A DNA stretch of 54,647 nt from Thioalkalivibrio sp. ALJ24. Its GTDB lineage: Bacteria; Pseudomonadota; Gammaproteobacteria; Ectothiorhodospirales; Ectothiorhodospiraceae. Made by a program: the position numbers and the translations under genes. Of this stretch, positions 7,878 to 15,697 are shown piece by piece; positions within the stretch are counted from its first letter, which is position 1; each line of letters starts with the position of its first letter. The notes under the pieces were generated by a model. The model was not told the DNA's origin. It was given only the letters and a program-made list of their open reading frames with translations, and made no database searches. The stretch spans positions 1 to 54,647 of the forward strand of contig NZ_KB898730.1 of NCBI RefSeq assembly GCF_000377785.1. The letters are read 5' to 3'.

Positions 7878-8282
7878 TCAAGACGGATCGATCATCCGCC
7901 GGCCGAATTCCAGCAGCACGCGGTATTTGCCGGTGGTCACGACTTCGGCGATCCGTTCCGGGTTCAGGTCGAGGTAGTCGTGGATCAGCGCATTGCGCAT
8001 GCCGACGATGCGGTTCCAGTCCGCGTCAGTGGGGTCCAGATCATGGGTGCGCAGGCGCGAAAAGACCCGCCGGGCTTCGGTGGGCACTTCGGCCCCGTGA
8101 TCCTTGAGCGCCCTGCGTGCGATCCCGATGCAGGCCTCGATCAGCAGCTGCAGATTGCGTTCCGTAGCGCGGTAGAGGATGGCCGAACGTTTCCCCTCCT
8201 GCAGCTGCCCCGCGATCTCCTCGAGTTCTTCGGCCAGCTGCGCGAGATGTTCGCGCATGGCGTCGCGATAGGGGTCATCCAT
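7878..8282 (-). CDS. hepT: HepT-like toxin (DUF86, HEPN ribonuclease)
   Basis: 134 residues, all helical. Near the C-terminus it carries GMRNALIHDYLDLN, the R-x4-H-x-Y catalytic motif of HEPN ribonucleases (RNALIHDY). The N-terminal half (LQLLIEACIGIARRALKDHG) matches the HepT dimer helices. HepT cleaves RNA and in characterised pairs is inactivated by MntA, which adds AMP to the tyrosine of the motif. The gene overlaps mntA by eight bases on the same strand, the usual antitoxin-first order of this type VII system. Nothing looks truncated, so I judge the pair functional, though this is untested. Confidence 0.9.
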   Translation of the reverse strand: MDDPYRDAMREHLAQLAEELEEIAGQLQEGKRSAILYRATERNLQLLIEACIGIARRALKDHGAEVPTEARRVFSRLRTHDLDPTDADWNRIVGMRNALIHDYLDLNPERIAEVVTTGKYRVLLEFGRRMIDPS

Positions 8283-8697
8283 GGCGCTGTTGTTGCTGGT
8301 ATTGGTGGTCGAGTTCCCACATGGATGCGATCCGGTTTTCTTCGCGGGCCAGGCGCAGCGGGTCGCGACAGAACAGGACCTGACCGCCGGTCACGATGGC
8401 ACGCGCCAGCGGCAGGGGGGCCTGGTTGATGTCCACCACGGAGAGCCGGTCGGATGGCAGCTCCAGCGCCTCCGCCCAGTCCATCGCCAGCAGTTCCGGC
8501 TGCAGACGACGCTCCCAGGCATCCTCCGGAAACTGGTTGAAGGCGACCGCAAGGTCGTAGTCGCTGTCCGGGCGCGCCTCGCATCGGGCGCGGGACCCGT
8601 ACAGCCAGAGGATATCGACCCGCGGGTCGTCGTCGGCGAGCCGTTCGAGGGTCCCGGCGTCAAGCGTTCCGGGGTCGATCAGGGGCGTGGGCTCCAT
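8275..8697 (-). CDS. mntA: MntA-like nucleotidyltransferase antitoxin
   Basis: 140 residues with the minimal nucleotidyltransferase motif G-S-x10-D-x-D: WLYGSRARCEARPDSDYDLA at about residues 32-51, with exactly ten residues between Ser and the first Asp, and a third acidic position near SVVDIN (about residue 87). MntA proteins AMPylate and neutralise their HepT partner. It is the upstream gene of the pair and overlaps hepT by eight bases. The C-terminal tail is polar and Gln-rich (HQYQQQQRHG), which is not part of the core fold. The start ATG at 8697 gives the expected family length. Confidence 0.9.
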   Translation of the reverse strand: MEPTPLIDPGTLDAGTLERLADDDPRVDILWLYGSRARCEARPDSDYDLAVAFNQFPEDAWERRLQPELLAMDWAEALELPSDRLSVVDINQAPLPLARAIVTGGQVLFCRDPLRLAREENRIASMWELDHQYQQQQRHG

Positions 8698-8721
8698 CGG
8701 GCCGCGGTCGCGGTGTCCGGC

Positions 8722-8988
8722 TCAGTGCGCGTGGTGGCCCTGGTGCAGGTATTCCACGCCGTCGAGGCTCTGCAGCTGGATCTCGCGCACCGGGATGAAA
8801 CGGTTGCTGCCGGGGGTCACGATCTCTTCGGTCACGCGCACGCGATAGGGCGGCTCGTGGTTGAGCAGCTGGCCCACGTAGCGCTTGCCTTCGGCCTCCA
8901 CGCGCACCGGGGTGGTGTCTTCGTACTGGCTGAAGTTGTAGGTGACTTCGCGCGGGTACTGCAGGTTGCCTTCCGAAAAGGTGCTCAT
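8722..8988 (-). CDS. Small conserved-looking protein of unknown function
   Basis: 88 residues, beginning MSTFSEGNLQYPREVTYNF and ending in a His-rich tail (LHQGHHAH). No signal peptide or membrane segment; the alternating pattern (VRVEAEGKRYVGQLLN, RVRVTEEIV, IPVREIQLQSL) suggests a small beta-barrel or beta-sandwich. I do not recognise the family. The ATG at 8988 is preferred to an in-frame start at 9039 because gagaa lies at a suitable distance and the extra N-terminal residues look like untranslated sequence. It lies between two toxin-antitoxin loci on the same strand but shows no toxin or antitoxin motif. Confidence 0.6.
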   Translation of the reverse strand: MSTFSEGNLQYPREVTYNFSQYEDTTPVRVEAEGKRYVGQLLNHEPPYRVRVTEEIVTPGSNRFIPVREIQLQSLDGVEYLHQGHHAH

Positions 8989-9050
8989 CGCCGGATTCTC
9001 GCTGTTGGGTGAGTGAGATGGCGCTACTTTACCCGGCAAGAGCGGTGTTG

Positions 9051-9245
9051 TCAGGGCCTGAAGGCGCCATGGGGCCGGTTCTGTTCGAGGTCGAATGTGG
9101 CGGGGCGGTGGGGTCGATCCCGGTACTCTTCGATGCGGACCCAGGTGAGGGATGCTTCGGCTTCGGCAAGTTCCCGGCGGTCTTTCAGGCCGAGGTGGTT
9201 GATGTAGACGTTGGTGCCGGGCCAGGTTTCAGGTTCGACCGGCAT
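9051..9245 (-). pseudogene. Truncated Fic/Doc-family toxin (N-terminal fragment only)
   Basis: The 64 residues contain the conserved N-terminal region of small Fic proteins: a TNVYINHLGLKD-like opening (normally V-L-K-N-K-L-G), then ELAEAEASLTWVRIEEY and FDLEQ. Intact Fic toxins continue for about 130 more residues to the HPFxxGNGR AMPylation motif. Here the frame ends nine residues after FDLEQ, and I found no Fic motif in any frame down to the next gene. The start overlaps the end of the VbhA-like antitoxin by 17 bases, the normal arrangement of a VbhA-VbhT type pair. The toxin is therefore almost certainly dead by deletion of its 3' part. Confidence 0.65.
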
Positions 9246-9447
9246 ACCAGGAACGGATCTCGCCAACGGCCTTGTCGGCATTGATCTCCCCGCGAGCCAT
9301 GGCGGCGACCAGGGCTTCGGTCCGCGGGTCGGCTTGCAGTCCCTCAAGGCGGATGTTGGCGCGGGATCGCCGCACGCGCTCAACCGGGTCGTGTGGCCCG
9401 AGGGGCTGCAAGCTAAGGCGCGGTCTCTTGATCGGCTTCATTTCCAT
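9229..9447 (-). CDS. VbhA-like antitoxin of a Fic system (toxin broken)
   Basis: 72 residues. The centre has RANIRLEGLQADPRTEALV and the C-terminal half AAMARGEINADKAVGEI, matching VbhA-type antitoxins (a helix with the inhibitory motif S/T-x-x-x-E-G/N, then y-x-x-G-E-I-t-x-d-E-a). The glutamate that would block ATP binding is present (R-L-E-G), but the Ser/Thr four residues before it is Asn. With the adjacent Fic gene truncated, this is an orphan antitoxin whose inhibitory motif may be drifting. The start is ATG 9447 (MEMKP) or 9441; longer in-frame extensions look non-coding. Confidence 0.7.
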   Translation of the reverse strand: MEMKPIKRPRLSLQPLGPHDPVERVRRSRANIRLEGLQADPRTEALVAAMARGEINADKAVGEIRSWYAGRT

Positions 9448-9526
9448 TCTCAATCCAGAAACACTCTCTAACGGTTCAGTGTAGCACCGTGCGTTTCGCC
9501 CGGTCTGCCATGACGAGGACGGTGCC

Positions 9527-10954
9527 TCAACCATGGTCGGGCCTCGGCGGGTTCTTGATGGTGGCGAAGGCATCGAGGGCGGCCTGGCGGCTCTGTTTCA
9601 GGTCGACCATGGGGGCGGGGTAGTCGACGGCGAGGCCGGGGCGCAGCTGGTGGATGTCGCGGGCGGGGGCGCGGGCGAGTTCGGGGACGAAGCGCCGGAT
9701 GTAGGCCGCGTCGGGGTCGAAGCGTTCGCCCTGGCGCTGCGGGTTGAAGATGCGGAAGTAGGGCGCGGCATCGGCGCCACAGCCGCCGGCCCATTGCCAG
9801 CCGAGGGTGTTGGCGGCGAGGTCGGCGTCGACCAGGGTGTCCCAGAACCAGCTGGCGCCCGCGTGCCAGTGCAGCCGCAGGTTCTTGGTCAGGAAGGAGC
9901 CGACGGCCATGCGCATGCGGTTGTGCATCCAGCCGGTCTCCCACAGCTGGCGCATGGCGGCGTCGATCACCGGGATGCCGGTACGACCCTGCTGCCAGCG
10001 CTCCAGGTCTTCCGCCGACTCGCGCCAGGGGAAGGCCTCGAAGCGCGGGTTCAGGGGCTGCTCCGGGGTGTGGGGGAAGTGGTAGAGCACGTGGTGGGCG
10101 AAGTCGCGCCAGCCGAGTTCGCGCACGAAGGGCTCGGCCGGGCCGTCGGTTGGCTCGTGCCCGGCCTGGCGCAGGGCGCGCAGGATCTGCGTCGGGCTGA
10201 TCTCGCCGAAATGCAGATGCGGTGACAGCCGTGAGGTGCCGTCGGTGTCGGGGCGTTCGCGGCGTTCGGTGTAGGCGCCCAGGCCGCGTTGGATGAAGCC
10301 CTGCAGACGTTCCAGAGCGGCGCGCTCGCCGGGGTCCCAGGCCGCGGCCAGCCCACTGTCCCAGCGGATGCGCGGCAGCAGGTCGAGGGCCTCCAGCGGT
10401 TCCGAGGCCGGGGGCGACGGTGGCGCGGGGATGCGGCTCGGGGCCGGCAGCGGGTCGCGTTCCACCCCGCGCTTGCAGGCGGCGCGCCAGTACGGGGTGA
10501 AGACCCGGTAGGGCGTGCCCTGGCCGGTGGCCAGTTCCCAGGGTTCGTGCAGCAGGGCGGCGGCGAAGCTGTGCACCTCCAGGCCGTCCTCGCGCAGCGC
10601 GGCCTTGATGGTGGCGTCGCGCGCGGTGATCACCGGTTCGTACAGGCGGTTCCAGTAGACCGCGCCGGCGCCGGTCTCGCGCACCAGCGCGCGGAGCTGT
10701 TCGAGGCTGGAGCCCCGGCGCAGGGTCAGCCTGGCCCCCAGGGCTTCGAGCTCGTCCCCCAGCGCCTGCAGGCTGTGATGCAGCCACCAGCGTGACGCTG
10801 CGCCGGGGGCCCAGGGCGCTTCTTCGTGCGGGGCGTGGATGTACACCGGGATTACCGGGCCGCCGCGGCTGAGGGCGGCGTGCAGCGCGGGCTGGTCGGC
10901 CAGGCGGAGGTCGCGGCGCAGCCAGACGAGGGCGGGGGACGACGGGGTACTCAC
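9527..10954 (-). CDS. phrB: Deoxyribodipyrimidine (CPD) photolyase, class I
   Basis: 475 residues. The N-terminal antenna domain is LVWLRRDLRLADQPAL (residues 9-24). The long helical FAD domain has GTSRLSPHLHFGEISP (about residue 247), ELGWRDFAHHVLYHFP, WQQGRTGIPVIDAAMRQLWETGWMHNRMRM (about residue 345), and WQWAGGCGADAAPYFRIFNP near residue 405. These are the class I CPD photolyase signatures, including the Trp electron-transfer chain. It repairs cyclobutane pyrimidine dimers with blue light using FADH-. The GTG start at 10954 overlaps the stop of the upstream photolyase (GTGA), so both are made from one transcript headed by the MerR regulator. The real gene starts well inside a much longer open frame. 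Confidence 0.93.
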   Translation of the reverse strand: MSTPSSPALVWLRRDLRLADQPALHAALSRGGPVIPVYIHAPHEEAPWAPGAASRWWLHHSLQALGDELEALGARLTLRRGSSLEQLRALVRETGAGAVYWNRLYEPVITARDATIKAALREDGLEVHSFAAALLHEPWELATGQGTPYRVFTPYWRAACKRGVERDPLPAPSRIPAPPSPPASEPLEALDLLPRIRWDSGLAAAWDPGERAALERLQGFIQRGLGAYTERRERPDTDGTSRLSPHLHFGEISPTQILRALRQAGHEPTDGPAEPFVRELGWRDFAHHVLYHFPHTPEQPLNPRFEAFPWRESAEDLERWQQGRTGIPVIDAAMRQLWETGWMHNRMRMAVGSFLTKNLRLHWHAGASWFWDTLVDADLAANTLGWQWAGGCGADAAPYFRIFNPQRQGERFDPDAAYIRRFVPELARAPARDIHQLRPGLAVDYPAPMVDLKQSRQAALDAFATIKNPPRPDHG

Positions 10955-12540
10955 AGGCGGTCTCCTTCGCGCAGGCGCCGGCGCAGCTCGCCCGCGCGGT
11001 CGCGGATCTGCTGCAGGCGCTCGGGGTCCATGCGTTCGACGTGCTTCCACTGCAGCGCGGTGCGCGGGTGGCGGGCGAAGCGCTCGCGGTGGCGGTCGAG
11101 GAAATCCCAGTACAGGGTGGTGAACGGGCAGGCACGCTCGCCGGTGGCCTCGCCCGGGTCGAAGCGGCAGTGGCGGCAGTAGTTGCTCATGCGCTGGATG
11201 TATCGCCCGGTGGCCACGTAGGGTTTGGAGGCCATGCGCCCGCCATCGGCGTACTGCGACATGCCGAGCACGTTGGGCAGCTCCACCCATTCCACCGCGT
11301 CCACGTAGATGCCGAGATACCAAGCGTGGATCGCGCGCGGTTCCACGCCCAGCAGCTGGGCGAACAGCCCGGTCACCATCAGGCGCTGGATGTGATGGGC
11401 GTAGCCCAGCCGCAGGGTCTGGCCCACCGCCTGCGCCAGGCAGGTCATGTCGGTGTCGGTGTCCCAGTACAGCCGTGGCAGCGGTTCGTGGGCGTCCAGC
11501 GCGTTCCAGGCGTGCCAGTCGTCGCCGAAGTGGAAATACAGACCGCGCACGTACTCGCGCCAGCCGAGGATCTGGCGGATGAAGCCCTCCACCGCCTCGA
11601 TGGGCGCGTGTCCGTCGTGCCATGCGGCCTCGGCCTCGCGGATGGCCGCGCGTGGATCCAGCAGGTGCAGGTTGAGCGCGGCGGAGATCCGCGCGTGGTA
11701 GAGCCACGGCGCATCGGTCCACATCGCGTCCTGCCAGGTGCCGAAGGCGGGCAGGCGGTTCCGGATGAAATCCTCCAGCGCCGCCTGCGCGTGCTCCGGG
11801 GTGACCGGCCAGTCGAAGGCCTCCAGCTCGCCCGGCAGGTGCGGCAGGTGGGTGCGCACGTCGTCGATCGCCCCCCGGGTGATGGCATCGGGCGTGAAGC
11901 CCATCGGCTCCGGGATCAGGCCGGGTCCCTGACGGCCGAAGCTGCCCCGGTTGCTGGCGTCGAAGTTCCACGCGCCGCCGGCGGGCGCTTCGCCGTCCAT
12001 CAGGACGTCGTGCTCGCGGCGCAGCTTGCGGTAGTAGTGCTCCAGGCGCAGCTCGCGGCGCGACCCGGCCCAGCGGCCGAAGGCCTCGGGGGTGTCGATG
12101 AAATGCGGGTCCTCGCGGATCTTCAGACGCAGCCCGTGACGAGCGGCGGCGTTTTCCAGGCCCCGCTGCACGCGCCGTTCGCCGGGCTGCAGTACGCACA
12201 GGTTCTGTGGCTGCAGGTACGCGAGGTCGTGTTCCAGCGCGCCGCCGAGGTGTTCCTGTTCCGGGCCCTGAGCGGAGTCGAACGTACGGTAGTGCACGGT
12301 CAGCCCGGCCGCGCGGCGGCGCTCGGCGAACTGGCGCATGGCCGCCAGGAACAGCGCGCTGCGGGCCCGGTGTGAGGGGACATGCGTGGATTCCGCGGTG
12401 ACCTCGGCCATCCACAGGGCATCCTGTGCCGGGTCGAGGGTTGCGAGGACCGGGTGTTCGGGGGAGAGCTGATCGCCGAGGACGATCAGCAGGGTGCGTG
12501 GCCGGTGCGCGGCGGTCGCCTCGTCGTGGCAGGGCGTCAT
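10951..12540 (-). CDS. Iron-sulfur cryptochrome/photolyase, prokaryotic (6-4) type (FeS-BCP)
   Basis: 529 residues starting with the FeS-BCP opening LLIVLGDQLSPEHP. Four cysteines at 367, 455, 458 and 471 have the 88-3-13 spacing of the [4Fe-4S] ligands of Agrobacterium PhrB; the last three lie in SNYCRHCRF and RACPF. The FAD domain shows GFIRQILGWREYVRGLY (about residue 319), GYAHHIQRLMVTG (about 379) and WVELPNVLGMSQYADGG (about 418). Characterised members repair (6-4) photoproducts or act as light sensors (CryB). It lies between the regulator gene (33 bases downstream of its stop) and phrB, which it overlaps. All key cysteines are present, so activity is expected. Confidence 0.92.
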   Translation of the reverse strand: MTPCHDEATAAHRPRTLLIVLGDQLSPEHPVLATLDPAQDALWMAEVTAESTHVPSHRARSALFLAAMRQFAERRRAAGLTVHYRTFDSAQGPEQEHLGGALEHDLAYLQPQNLCVLQPGERRVQRGLENAAARHGLRLKIREDPHFIDTPEAFGRWAGSRRELRLEHYYRKLRREHDVLMDGEAPAGGAWNFDASNRGSFGRQGPGLIPEPMGFTPDAITRGAIDDVRTHLPHLPGELEAFDWPVTPEHAQAALEDFIRNRLPAFGTWQDAMWTDAPWLYHARISAALNLHLLDPRAAIREAEAAWHDGHAPIEAVEGFIRQILGWREYVRGLYFHFGDDWHAWNALDAHEPLPRLYWDTDTDMTCLAQAVGQTLRLGYAHHIQRLMVTGLFAQLLGVEPRAIHAWYLGIYVDAVEWVELPNVLGMSQYADGGRMASKPYVATGRYIQRMSNYCRHCRFDPGEATGERACPFTTLYWDFLDRHRERFARHPRTALQWKHVERMDPERLQQIRDRAGELRRRLREGDRL

Positions 12541-12573
12541 CGGCGGTGACGGGAGCGCGGGGACACCGCGGCC

Positions 12574-13572
12574 TCAGCCGCGGCCGAGCCGTTGCCACAG
12601 CAGGTCGGCGGCTTCCAGCGGCGCGCCGGGCAGGACCTCCACCGGGCGCTGGCTCTCGACCTGAGCGAGTTTCGGTGCGGCGGAGCCGGCGATATAGACC
12701 GGCACGCCGGGGCTCTTCAGGATCGCCTCGACCTGGTTGAGTTCGGGGCTGCGCAGCAGCTGCGAGGAGCCGTGCAGGATGACCCCGCGTGCGGAACGGG
12801 TCTGTACCAGGGATTCCAGTGCCTTCGCGCTGGTCGCGTCGAACAGCGGCAGGGTGGACAGTCCGCGCCGCGCGCAGCTGACCTGCAGCAGCATTCCACC
12901 GACCTGCTGATGGCCGCCGCCCAGGACCAGGCAGGGCGCTGCCGGGCCTTCGCAGGCGCGCAGGGCGGTGCGCAGCTGGTCGGCCAGGGCCGCGGTCGCC
13001 CAGGCCGAGAATACCGCCAGGCGCACCTCGCCTTCCGGCGTGTGGCGGGACTCCTCGCGCAGCTGGCGGTAGACCTCGAGGAACGCACGTTCGTGTACCC
13101 CCTCCCAGCCGTGGCGCATCACCAGCCGCGTGTAGGCGCGGTCCAGCTGTTCGACGTCCAGCGCATCCACCGCGTGGCAGAGGGCGTTGGCGATCGGGTC
13201 GGCGGTGTGCGGAGCGACGCCCGGTCCGCTGACCGCCGGGCGGCGACCGGGGGCAGGGGAGGAACCGTCGTCGGCGGGGGTGTCGTCGGCCTCCGCGGTC
13301 GCGTCCTCGTCTTCGCGCTGGAGTACGCGATGGACCTGCGAGACGGGGATGCCCTGATCCAGCAGTTCCATGATCCGCTGGATCCGCTGGATGTCTTCCT
13401 CGCTATAGAGACGATGCCCCTTGGGCGTGCGCATCGGGCGGATCAGCCCGTACCGACGTTCCCAGGCGCGCAGGGTGACATCGTTGATGCCGGTCTCCGC
13501 ACAGACATGACGGATGGGATAAAGCCCCGCCTGCGGATGGGTAGTGGCGTCGTTCTCGGTCGCGTTAGCCAT
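12574..13572 (-). CDS. MerR-family regulator with CarH/MlrA-like C-terminal domain
   Basis: 332 residues. The winged-helix MerR domain at about residues 17-85 (YPIRHVCAETGINDVTLRAW, ERRYGLIRPMRTPKGHRLY) is followed by an acidic linker. The C-terminal region (130-332) resembles the helical bundle plus Rossmann domain of cobalamin-binding regulators CarH/LitR. The B12 signature is degenerate: where CarH has E-H, this has FS (LAVFSAWATAAL), and D/E-x-H-x-x-G reads GGHQQVG. In this it is closer to E. coli MlrA/BluR. It heads the photolyase operon. Tandem 11-bp repeats begin six bases upstream of its ATG, so autorepression is likely. There is no well-spaced ribosome site (GGAG abuts the ATG); the transcript could be leaderless. 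Confidence 0.88.
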   Translation of the reverse strand: MANATENDATTHPQAGLYPIRHVCAETGINDVTLRAWERRYGLIRPMRTPKGHRLYSEEDIQRIQRIMELLDQGIPVSQVHRVLQREDEDATAEADDTPADDGSSPAPGRRPAVSGPGVAPHTADPIANALCHAVDALDVEQLDRAYTRLVMRHGWEGVHERAFLEVYRQLREESRHTPEGEVRLAVFSAWATAALADQLRTALRACEGPAAPCLVLGGGHQQVGGMLLQVSCARRGLSTLPLFDATSAKALESLVQTRSARGVILHGSSQLLRSPELNQVEAILKSPGVPVYIAGSAAPKLAQVESQRPVEVLPGAPLEAADLLWQRLGRG

Positions 13573-13577
13573 GCTCC

Positions 13578-13610
13578 GGACTATACAGGAACTGTACAAA
13601 TCATGTACGA
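13578..13610 (-). promoter_or_regulatory. Putative operator: three tandem 11-bp direct repeats upstream of the merR gene
   Basis: On the plus strand three consecutive 11-mers read GGACTATACAG, GAACTGTACAA and ATCATGTACGA. The middle copy matches the CarH-type repeat nAnnTnnACAn exactly; the outer two keep the T and AC at the same positions. CarH and LitR bind several such direct repeats as oligomers. A minus-strand -10-like TATAGT (13580-13585) lies inside the array, so binding would block transcription of the regulator-photolyase operon. Effects on the divergent DUF255 gene 95 bases away are possible. Confidence 0.65.
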
Positions 13611-13704
13611 AAAGGCGGCAGATCGGCCCGGGGCTTTCGTCATGGAATGGTTGGGTCGCGTTAATGGTCTCACAGATACGACTCGTTCTGGTGCAGAGGT
13701 GCCC

Positions 13705-15663
13705 ATGATTTACGGCGATTCCCCGCACTCCGGCCTGCACATGGGCCTGCGCATTGGCAACCGGATGCGGTCCGGGCTGCTGGCGGGCCTGATTCCCGGT
13801 CTGATCCTGGGTCTGGCCGCGGCCGGTCCGCTGGCCGCGGAGCCGAAAAATCCGGAGATGGCCGACAGCATCTCCCCGTATCTGCGCCTGCACGCGGAGG
13901 ACCCGGTGCAGTGGCGCGCCTGGGACCGGGATCTGCTGGACCAGGCCCGCGAGAGCGGCCAGCCTCTGCTGATCTCCAGCGGCTATTTTTCCTGCCATTA
14001 CTGCCACGTGATGCACGAGGAGAGCTTCCTCGACGAGGGCATCGCCGAGCGGCTCAACGAGCACTTCATCCCGGTCAAGCTGGATCGCGAGGTGCACACC
14101 GCGCTGGATACCTATCTGCTGGAGTTCCAGCGCGCCACCGGGGGCAGCGCCGGCTGGCCGCTGAACGTGGTGGTGATGCCCGAGGGCCATGCACTGACCG
14201 GGATCGTCTATGCGCCGCGGGATGGCTTTGCCGACTTCCTGGATGGGGTGGTCGAGCGCGTGCGGGCGGACGAGGAGCGCCTCGCGGAGCTGGCTGCGGC
14301 GGGCTCGCGCGAGCTGCAGGAGCGGCTGCGCGCCGACGAGGAACCGCTGTCGACGGAGCGCGCCGGGCGCCTGCCGGATGTGCTGTGGAACCGCATGGAG
14401 CGCGAGGCCGATGATCTGGGCGGCGGTTTCGGGCAGGAGACCAAGTTCCCGCACTCCCCGTATCTCGAAGCGCTGCTGGACGCGCACGCGACCGACCGCG
14501 CGCCGGCGTGGACGGAAGAATTCCTCGCGGTGACGCTCGAGGAGATGGCCGGTTCCGGGCTGCGGGACGTGCTGGGCGGCGGCTTCTTCCGCTACTCCGA
14601 GACCCCGGACTGGGGCACCCCGCACTTCGAGATCATGCTGGAGGACCAGGCGCAGCTGGCGCGCGTGTACCTGCGGGCCGGCGAGCAGTTCGGACGCGGG
14701 GACTGGACGCGCCTGGGTCTGGAGACCCTGGATTTCGTCGGTCGCGAGATGGCACTGCGCGAATCCGACCCGGGCACGGTCGAGGCCCCGGAAGGCGATT
14801 TCCGTGGGTTTGCCTCCAGCCTGTCGGCGCTGGATGACGAGGGCCGCGAGGGCGGTGCCTATCTGTGGCCGGGCTCGGAGCTGGAGGCCGCGCTGGAGGA
14901 TCATCCGGAGCCGGACCTGGTGCGAGCACGCTTCGGCATGGACGGCTCGCCGTCGTTCAGCGACGGTCACCTGCCGGCCGATGGCACGGATACCGCGGCG
15001 CTGGCCGAGCGTTTCGACCTCGACCAGGAGCGGGTGCGCGAGTACGTCGATCGGGGCCGCGAGGCGCTGATCGAGGCGCGTCAGGAACGCGGCCTGCCGC
15101 GCGACGAGAAGGTGCTGACCGGCGCCCACGGCCTGCTGCTGTCGGCGCTGGCCGAGGCGGTGCGCCAGGACCTGGGCGAGGAATACGAGGCCATGGGCCG
15201 TGACGTGCGCGACTGGCTGGCGGCACGCGCCGACGCGCCGGAGGATCTGCCGGCGCTGCTGGGCCTGCCGGCCGAGGAGGCCGGCCCGGCCACGCTGCCG
15301 GATTATGCGTACGTGGCCCGCGGCCTGCACGACTGGGACGCCGCCACCGACAGCGGTGACGGCGAGCGGGTGCGCGCCCTGCTGCGTGCCGCCTGGGAGC
15401 GCTTCGCCGGCGAAGACGGCTTCCGCACCACCGAGGACCCGCCGCTGCCGGGCATGATCGCCGAGCGTTTCCATCCGGCCGTGCACCGCCCGTCGGGTAC
15501 CACCGCCGTGCTGCAGCTGACGGCCGAACACGCCGCCGCGGATGCGGATCTGGAGACGGCGCTGGCGGACTATGCGCTGGAGCCGGGACAGGGCATCGAG
15601 AGCAATCCCCTGCATCACGCGGGCCTGATCCTGTGGCTGGAGGAACGCCGGGACGAAGGCTAG
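13705..15663 (+). CDS. DUF255 (YyaL/SSP411-like) thioredoxin-fold protein, exported
   Basis: 652 residues. An N-terminal hydrophobic segment (SGLLAGLIPGLILGLAAAG, ending LAAEP at about residue 47) looks like a signal peptide. The DUF255 thioredoxin domain follows, with SPYLRLHAEDPVQW and GYFSCHYCHVMHEESF (about residue 95; CHYC redox-like pair), then FIPVKLDREVHTALD. The rest resembles the alpha/alpha six-hairpin barrel (GGGFFRYSETPDWGTPHFE, GAYLWPGSELEAAL). The molecular role of this widespread family is unclear. The ATG at 13705 has agaggtg upstream; ATG 13741 is an alternative. It is transcribed away from the MerR operator region. A distant relative is encoded at 23688-25253. Confidence 0.85.
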   Translation: MIYGDSPHSGLHMGLRIGNRMRSGLLAGLIPGLILGLAAAGPLAAEPKNPEMADSISPYLRLHAEDPVQWRAWDRDLLDQARESGQPLLISSGYFSCHYCHVMHEESFLDEGIAERLNEHFIPVKLDREVHTALDTYLLEFQRATGGSAGWPLNVVVMPEGHALTGIVYAPRDGFADFLDGVVERVRADEERLAELAAAGSRELQERLRADEEPLSTERAGRLPDVLWNRMEREADDLGGGFGQETKFPHSPYLEALLDAHATDRAPAWTEEFLAVTLEEMAGSGLRDVLGGGFFRYSETPDWGTPHFEIMLEDQAQLARVYLRAGEQFGRGDWTRLGLETLDFVGREMALRESDPGTVEAPEGDFRGFASSLSALDDEGREGGAYLWPGSELEAALEDHPEPDLVRARFGMDGSPSFSDGHLPADGTDTAALAERFDLDQERVREYVDRGREALIEARQERGLPRDEKVLTGAHGLLLSALAEAVRQDLGEEYEAMGRDVRDWLAARADAPEDLPALLGLPAEEAGPATLPDYAYVARGLHDWDAATDSGDGERVRALLRAAWERFAGEDGFRTTEDPPLPGMIAERFHPAVHRPSGTTAVLQLTAEHAAADADLETALADYALEPGQGIESNPLHHAGLILWLEERRDEG

Positions 15664-15697
15664 ACTGCGCGTTTTCCACGCAAGCAGGAGTGCGCGC

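Noticed and set aside
8990-9050. Remaining part of the Fic toxin in another frame
   Set aside because: No HPFxxGNGR-like sequence was seen in any frame before the next gene.
9527-12598. A 1023-codon open frame on the minus strand covering both photolyase genes
   Set aside because: Only its 3' 476 codons are the CPD photolyase; the rest is the antisense-like shadow of the FeS photolyase in another frame, with no homology and Arg/Pro-rich composition.
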